Below, one piece after another: positions 60,156 through 64,000 of a stretch of DNA of 64,000 bases; positions within the stretch are counted from its first letter, which is position 1, and each line of letters opens with the position of its first letter. Position numbers and translations under genes: made by a program. The notes beneath the pieces are model-generated. The model was not told the DNA's origin. It saw only the letters and a list, made by a program, of their open reading frames with translations, and made no database searches. The DNA is from Bin87 sp026710825 (GTDB lineage Bacteria > Chloroflexota > Dehalococcoidia > Lucifugimonadales > UBA3495): the NCBI GenBank assembly GCA_965232815.1, contig OZ247427.1, forward strand, positions 3,100,001 through 3,164,000, read 5' to 3'.

Positions 60156-61100
60156 TCAGCGGGATGTCAGCCAAGTTTTGACTTCGTTGATGGATATGGC
60201 GAAGTGGATACCTTCTATGGGCGTGCCTCGGGGTCCTTCGTCGATGCTGGCGAATATGACGCCCACGACCCCTCCGGTGGCCAAATCGACCAATGGTCCG
60301 CCACTATTGCCGGGGTTGACGGCGGCGGAGGTCTGGAGTTCCTGTAGTCCGTGGCGGACCCTTTTGGCGGACAAGATACCCTCGGTCACAGTCATTTCGG
60401 GGCCGATGGAATCAGCCAACGGGTAACCAAAGGCGACGACGTGTGCGCCCACCGGCACCCGGTGCACATCTGCCAGGGGAACGTCTTCAAGATGGGGCGC
60501 GGAGATCCTCACAATAGCGAGGTCTGCGACCGGGTGGATCCTCGAAACCCGGCCACTGACCCTCCGACCGTCATCCAAGCGCACCACCACACTCGTGTGA
60601 TGACCCACCACATGGCGATTGGTCACGATAGTTCCGTGCGCGTTGATGATGAAACCAGACCCGCTGCCGGAGGCGGTGTGTATCCGAACGACGGCCGGCC
60701 TCACCGCCTGGACCAAGTCCGCCAAGGAATACAGTGGGTTGGCGAGTCTCCGGTCTGATTCATCGGACGCAGCAGAAGGCGGCGGTTCATCGACAAGCAC
60801 GTCAGCAACAGGGGTCGTTGGGTCCTCGTTGAGAACCATGTTTGGACAGCTTTCATCGGACGGGGGGTCGACAGTGTCGTCGAGGACGGGCAGTTGCCGT
60901 CTGGCAGGGGATGACGGACTTGATAACCACGCCAGTAGGGTGCAGATACTCAATACGGCCAGTATTCCGCCGGCTGCGAAGTGCCAGCCAGTTCTTTCGA
61001 ATGGGAATGTGTACCGCATGAACAAGATCACTACCCAGTATCCAGCGGTACCCGCACCCACGACCGTAAACATGAACTCCAATATGCGTTCGCTGTCCAT
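60156..61100 (-). CDS. membrane-anchored trypsin-like serine protease (HtrA/DegP-like, no PDZ)
   Basis: 314 residues. Two hydrophobic segments near residues 8-30 and 42-60 anchor the N-terminus (FMFTVVGAGTAGYWVVILF and AAGGILAVLSICTLLAWL). A Pro/Asp-rich linker leads to a protease domain at ~130-314. The catalytic triad is visible: His in TIVTNRHVVGHH, Asp in HPVADLAIVRI, and Ser in AVNPGNSGGPLVD. The usual PDZ domain is missing, so substrate recognition must differ from DegP. It stands alone on the minus strand. Confidence 0.88.
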   Translation of the reverse strand: MDSERILEFMFTVVGAGTAGYWVVILFMRYTFPFERTGWHFAAGGILAVLSICTLLAWLSSPSSPARRQLPVLDDTVDPPSDESCPNMVLNEDPTTPVADVLVDEPPPSAASDESDRRLANPLYSLADLVQAVRPAVVRIHTASGSGSGFIINAHGTIVTNRHVVGHHTSVVVRLDDGRRVSGRVSRIHPVADLAIVRISAPHLEDVPLADVHRVPVGAHVVAFGYPLADSIGPEMTVTEGILSAKRVRHGLQELQTSAAVNPGNSGGPLVDLATGGVVGVIFASIDEGPRGTPIEGIHFAISINEVKTWLTSR

Positions 61101-61457
61101 GGCAAACTGTTGACCGATCGGGAGAGGGGCGCGTGCGGATGCAGGATACGTTCAGTAGAGATTTTTCCAATCCTGCAATCCTGGCATATAACGTCCAAGA
61201 GGACGTTTGAGGGGTTACCGGTTCAATTCACCCAGAGGCCCGAGGATTGCAGGTGAACTCGGCGTTGCGTGCGCATGTACGTGGACATGTCAGGATCCGG
61301 CGTGAATGGTTCCGTGGGATGGATGCCGCTCTGCCAGCACCGTCGCACACTGGGATAGTATTGCACAATGTGTGCAATTAATGTGATAGTTTTGAGGTTG
61401 TGCTGAGCGGCGATCCTTTGGGCGTAATTTTTCGATTCCTGCCGCAGCCTATTTTTT
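61101..61457. other. non-coding gap
   Basis: 357 bases with stop codons in all frames and no clear RNA. AT-rich text at 61350-61400 (TTGCACAATGTGTGCAATTA, containing TTGCACA/TGTGCAA) has a 7-bp inverted repeat that may be an operator. A T8 run is at 61452-61459. Confidence 0.35.
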
Positions 61458-61673
61458 TTGATCCTTACCGGGATCGGCCTGGCGTATTTCGCAGGCATTA
61501 CGGCACCGCAACTGCAATGGATCGACGCGGTGGAGCACGGCCCGCGATGGGCGGCTTTCGCCAAGCACTCCGGAGCTGTCATTGTATTGATGCCAGCCCC
61601 GGCGGGATTCCTAGTCTGTGCGATTTACCTAGCTATCGACGTTGTCGCCGCATTTCGCGCGCAACGAAAATAA
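61458..61673 (+). CDS. small membrane protein, uncertain
   Basis: 71 residues from a TTG start without a clear ribosome site. Two hydrophobic segments: ILTGIGLAYFAGITAP and AVIVLMPAPAGFLVCAIYLA. The stretch before it is a T-run, which may hide a frameshift and a longer N-terminus. Its last 41 bases overlap the convergent membrane-protein gene. Not recognised. Confidence 0.35.
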   Translation: MILTGIGLAYFAGITAPQLQWIDAVEHGPRWAAFAKHSGAVIVLMPAPAGFLVCAIYLAIDVVAAFRAQRK

Positions 61674-61962
61674 CCAACCACCCAAGCATCCACAAGGCCA
61701 CGATACCAAGGCCGGCCCAGAGGGCGAACGAGAGCATAAACCAGGACAATCCGGTCCACACGAGGATTTTGGAGCTTTGGGCGATACCCCAAGCGAGGAA
61801 TGCAGAGCCGGCGCCTAGGCACAGGAATGGGGCCAAGATGGCGCATTGGTACATGAAATAAGGGCTGCGCCTGAAATCGGTGATCGCCTGGGTGAGTTCG
61901 GCCAACATCGACGGGACAGCGCCGTGGGCGATGCGTTCCATGTCAATATTCCGCTGAGCCAT
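61633..61962 (-). CDS. small multi-pass membrane protein
   Basis: 109 residues from the ATG at 61962 (GGGGAG ten bases upstream). A soluble start (QRNIDMERIAHGAVPSMLAE) is followed by three hydrophobic segments: YQCAILAPFLCLGAGSAFLA, LVWTGLSWFMLSFALWAGLG, and IVALWMLGWLVIFVA. It ends with a basic tail (REMRRQRR), which marks the cytoplasmic side. Not recognised; it may be an integral membrane subunit or holin-like protein. It stands alone. Confidence 0.5.
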   Translation of the reverse strand: MAQRNIDMERIAHGAVPSMLAELTQAITDFRRSPYFMYQCAILAPFLCLGAGSAFLAWGIAQSSKILVWTGLSWFMLSFALWAGLGIVALWMLGWLVIFVAREMRRQRR

Positions 61963-62212
61963 GATGGTGTTGCTCCCCTGCAATCGGGTTGCTACCTTGC
62001 AATCGGGTTCGAAGTACAGCATAAAGAGTTGGGCATGGAGTAGTTGCAAGCGCGCAATCGTGTCGCATTGATTGCATTTTAAATTCATATGCGGCGCCCA
62101 TGCTAGGGCGCGCCGGTGCGTGCCTCCAAACCGGGGGCAAGTCCTTGATTTGATAGCGAAAGGAACCGTTGCAGCGGCGAGGTGATTCCATCGGGCGACG
62201 GCGGCGCTGTGC

Positions 62213-62218
62213 TATACT
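62213..62218 (+). promoter_or_regulatory. -10 box of the FIST gene
   Basis: TATACT 49 bases before the ATG at 62267; no clear -35. The gap 61963-62257 holds nothing else recognised. Confidence 0.4.
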
Positions 62219-62266
62219 GCGGCCAACCTGAACGGTGATTAACCGCGAGGCCGTGAGGTGTCGATC

Positions 62267-63457
62267 ATGCAGTGGGCTTCCGCCATTTCCCAACAGAATA
62301 CCCTGCGCGCCGCGCTGTCGGAATGCGCGTCGTCGGTGCGCAGTTCGCTTGGCGACACGGCCGCCGACCTAGCGGTGGTTTTCACGTCTTCCGAATACGC
62401 AGATGACTACGCCATGCTGCCAGAGCTAATCGGCGAGATGCTGGGGCAGCAAGTCACGGTCCTTGGCTGCTCGGGCGGCGGGATCATCGGAGGCGGGTCG
62501 GAGGTTGAGCAGGAGCCGGCGGTGTCGCTGACCGCGGCGAGCCTGCCGGGGGTGAACATTCACCCGATGCGCCTGGATGGCGACGCATTGCCCAGCCTCG
62601 ATGCCGGGCCGGACGAGTGGCACGAGGCGCTGGGGGTCGATCCGGCGGACGAGCCGCAGTTCGTGCTGCTGGCTGATCCGATGTCGTTCCCGGCGCAGAA
62701 CCTACTGCTGGGGATGGACTACGCATATCCGGCGGCCGCGAAGATTGGCGGGCTGGCCAGCGCGGCGCAGGGGGCACGGCAGAACGGCCTGTTCCTGGGG
62801 AAGGACTACCACGATTCCGGCGCGGTCGGCGTGGCGCTTTCCGGGAACATACTGGTGGAGACAGTGGTGGCGCAAGGGTGCCGGCCGATCGGGGCGCCGA
62901 TGCGCATCACCAAGAGCGACCGCAACTTCCTGGTGGAACTGGACGGCGAGCAACCGATCAACGTGTTGCGAGGGTTGTTCCAGCAGTCCGAGCAGCGAGA
63001 CCGGGACCTGATGCAGCACTCGCTGTTCCTGGGTGTGGTGATGGATGCGCTGATCGATCAACCGCAGCAGGGGGACTTCCTGATCCGCAACGTGATGGGC
63101 ATGGACCAGCGCAGTGGAGTGCTGGCGATCGGGGAGATGCTGAAGGAAGGGCAACTGGTGCAGTTCCACCTGCGGGACGCTGACACGTCGGCGGAGGACC
63201 TGTCAGCCGTGCTGGAGCGGTATGCGATCGACAACCGGGAGAATCCGGCGCACGGCGCGCTGCTGTTCTCATGCCTGGGCCGCGGCAAATACCTGTACGG
63301 GCGTCCGAACCACGACACCGAGGTGTTCCACGCCAAGGTGGGGGCAGCGGTGCCGTTGGGAGGGTTCTTCTGCAACGGAGAGATCGGCCCGGTGAGCGGT
63401 ACGACGTTCCTGCACGGTTACACGAGCAGCTTCGGCATCTTTCGGCCCCGCAACTAA
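62267..63457 (+). CDS. FIST-domain protein (FIST_N plus FIST_C)
   Basis: 396 residues. Residues ~30-220 are FIST_N: TAADLAVVFTSSEYADDYAM, then VTVLGCSGGGIIGGGSEVEQ and KIGGLASAAQGARQNGLFLG. Residues ~230-385 are FIST_C: FLIRNVMGMDQRSGVLAIGE, then NPAHGALLFSCLGRGKYLYG, and PLGGFFCNGEIGPVSGTTF. FIST proteins are cytoplasmic sensors of small ligands, probably amino acids, often linked to chemotaxis or signalling outputs. No output domain is attached here. ATG 62267 has GAGG eight bases upstream; a GTG at 62258 is the alternative. A ligand-binding protein gene follows 50 bases on. Confidence 0.85.
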   Translation: MQWASAISQQNTLRAALSECASSVRSSLGDTAADLAVVFTSSEYADDYAMLPELIGEMLGQQVTVLGCSGGGIIGGGSEVEQEPAVSLTAASLPGVNIHPMRLDGDALPSLDAGPDEWHEALGVDPADEPQFVLLADPMSFPAQNLLLGMDYAYPAAAKIGGLASAAQGARQNGLFLGKDYHDSGAVGVALSGNILVETVVAQGCRPIGAPMRITKSDRNFLVELDGEQPINVLRGLFQQSEQRDRDLMQHSLFLGVVMDALIDQPQQGDFLIRNVMGMDQRSGVLAIGEMLKEGQLVQFHLRDADTSAEDLSAVLERYAIDNRENPAHGALLFSCLGRGKYLYGRPNHDTEVFHAKVGAAVPLGGFFCNGEIGPVSGTTFLHGYTSSFGIFRPRN

Positions 63458-63507
63458 CCTGACCGACACCGTTTCCCGCTTCGGGAGTACCGCGAGGCGT
63501 TTTCGTT

Positions 63508-64000
63508 ATGACAACATCAACGGAGATTAAAGCCGGCATATCGGCATCACTGACCGGGCAATTCGCCACGCAGGGCAGGCAGGCCCTGGCGGGCCTCACG
63601 ATGTGGTCGGAGGTCGTCAACGCGCAGGGCGGCCTGGCGGTGGACGGGCAATCCCACCGGATCAACATCGTACATTATGACGACGCCAGCCTGGCGGAAG
63701 GCGCGCAACGCAACACCGAACGGTTGATTACACAGGACAGCGTTGACCTGTTGTTTGGGCCGTATTCGGCCGGCCTGACGAGCGCAGCGACCGAGATTTC
63801 CGAAGGGCACGGGAAGCTCCTGTGGAACCACGGGGGAGCGGGCGACGCCATTTACGCGCGGGACCATCGCATGGTGGTGGGGATCCTGACGCCGGCGGAC
63901 GAGTACCTGGTTGGCGCACCCGAGTTGGCGCGGCAGGTTAATCCCGAGGCCAGCAAGTTGGCGATCGTGCGCGTCGACACGGGGGCCTTCCCCCGGATCG
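63508..64000 (+). CDS. periplasmic-binding-protein-type (Leu/Ile/Val or amide/urea) ligand-binding protein, 5' part
   Basis: The gene runs off the end of the window; 164 residues are visible. The fold is that of type 1 branched-chain amino acid/amide binding proteins: IKAGISASLTGQFATQGRQA, INIVHYDDASLAEGAQRNTE, and VDLLFGPYSAGLTSAATEIS. There is no signal peptide or lipobox; the protein begins MTTSTEIKAG and enters the domain at once. So it is either a cytoplasmic sensor domain, perhaps fused to an output domain beyond the window, or mis-started, but no upstream extension encodes a signal peptide. GAGG precedes the ATG. It follows the FIST gene closely. Confidence 0.75.
   Translation, partial: MTTSTEIKAGISASLTGQFATQGRQALAGLTMWSEVVNAQGGLAVDGQSHRINIVHYDDASLAEGAQRNTERLITQDSVDLLFGPYSAGLTSAATEISEGHGKLLWNHGGAGDAIYARDHRMVVGILTPADEYLVGAPELARQVNPEASKLAIVRVDTGAFPRI

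Overview
This window is a gene-dense, GC-rich bacterial chromosome segment. The gene content suggests a Chloroflexota genome, most likely of the Dehalococcoidia/SAR202 type. That is an inference, because no rRNA or other marker is present. The evidence is a heme operon with a fused siroheme decarboxylase, a nickel superoxide dismutase, an F420:NADP oxidoreductase, a luciferase-type flavin enzyme, several CaiB-type CoA-transferases, many short dispersed palindromes, and frequent TTG/GTG starts placed by Shine-Dalgarno sites. I found no tRNA, rRNA, CRISPR array, intact insertion sequence or prophage.

Bases 1-7.2 kb hold the end of an ADP-ribosylglycohydrolase gene, an M1 aminopeptidase, a CBS-tailed cation/proton antiporter and leuCD, closed by a strong hairpin. 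From 7.2 to 21 kb lies an acyl-CoA and keto-acid catabolic region: a dehalogenase-like gene remnant, two tandem CaiB CoA-transferases (one lacking the catalytic Asp), a divergent ThDP enzyme, a TPR protein, PanE, an acyl-CoA ligase, two enoyl-CoA hydratase-family genes flanking a PHP protein, and a three-gene class I CoA-transferase cluster whose middle gene fuses a dead B domain to an A domain. Ni-SOD follows.

From 21.7 to 32.7 kb everything is on the minus strand: merR-like regulator, fused ahbAB, sirC, hemA, hemC, cobA-hemD, hemB, hemL, then recQ and a RecQ-type HTH gene. Several junctions overlap as ATGA or TTGA, indicating translational coupling. The gene set leads from glutamyl-tRNA to siroheme and to its decarboxylation, pointing to heme synthesis by the siroheme route. 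Bases 32.8-43.8 kb are an accessory stretch of single genes (MIP channel, DUF429, oxaloacetate decarboxylase-like, VOC proteins, Uma2, PIG-L deacetylase, NpdG, single-Cys thioredoxin) separated by repeats; one repeat cluster is translated in frame inside a hypothetical protein.

The best candidate for an undescribed system is 43.9-47.5 kb: a compact, AT-richer three-gene operon (GHKL/MORC-like ATPase, an unknown 160-residue protein, and a sigma-70 region 4 plus HARE-HTH protein), with overlapping genes and palindromic repeats at its end. After it come a CoxL-type molybdoenzyme subunit and a two-component system with two tandem duplicated membrane-anchored or exported proteins, between which a remnant of a duplicated kinase gene survives. 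The last 10 kb hold a MazEF pair, a GIY-YIG protein, an alcohol dehydrogenase broken by a run of 104 G (probably an assembly artefact), RpiB, an HtrA-like protease, small membrane proteins, a FIST protein and the start of a ligand-binding protein without a signal peptide.
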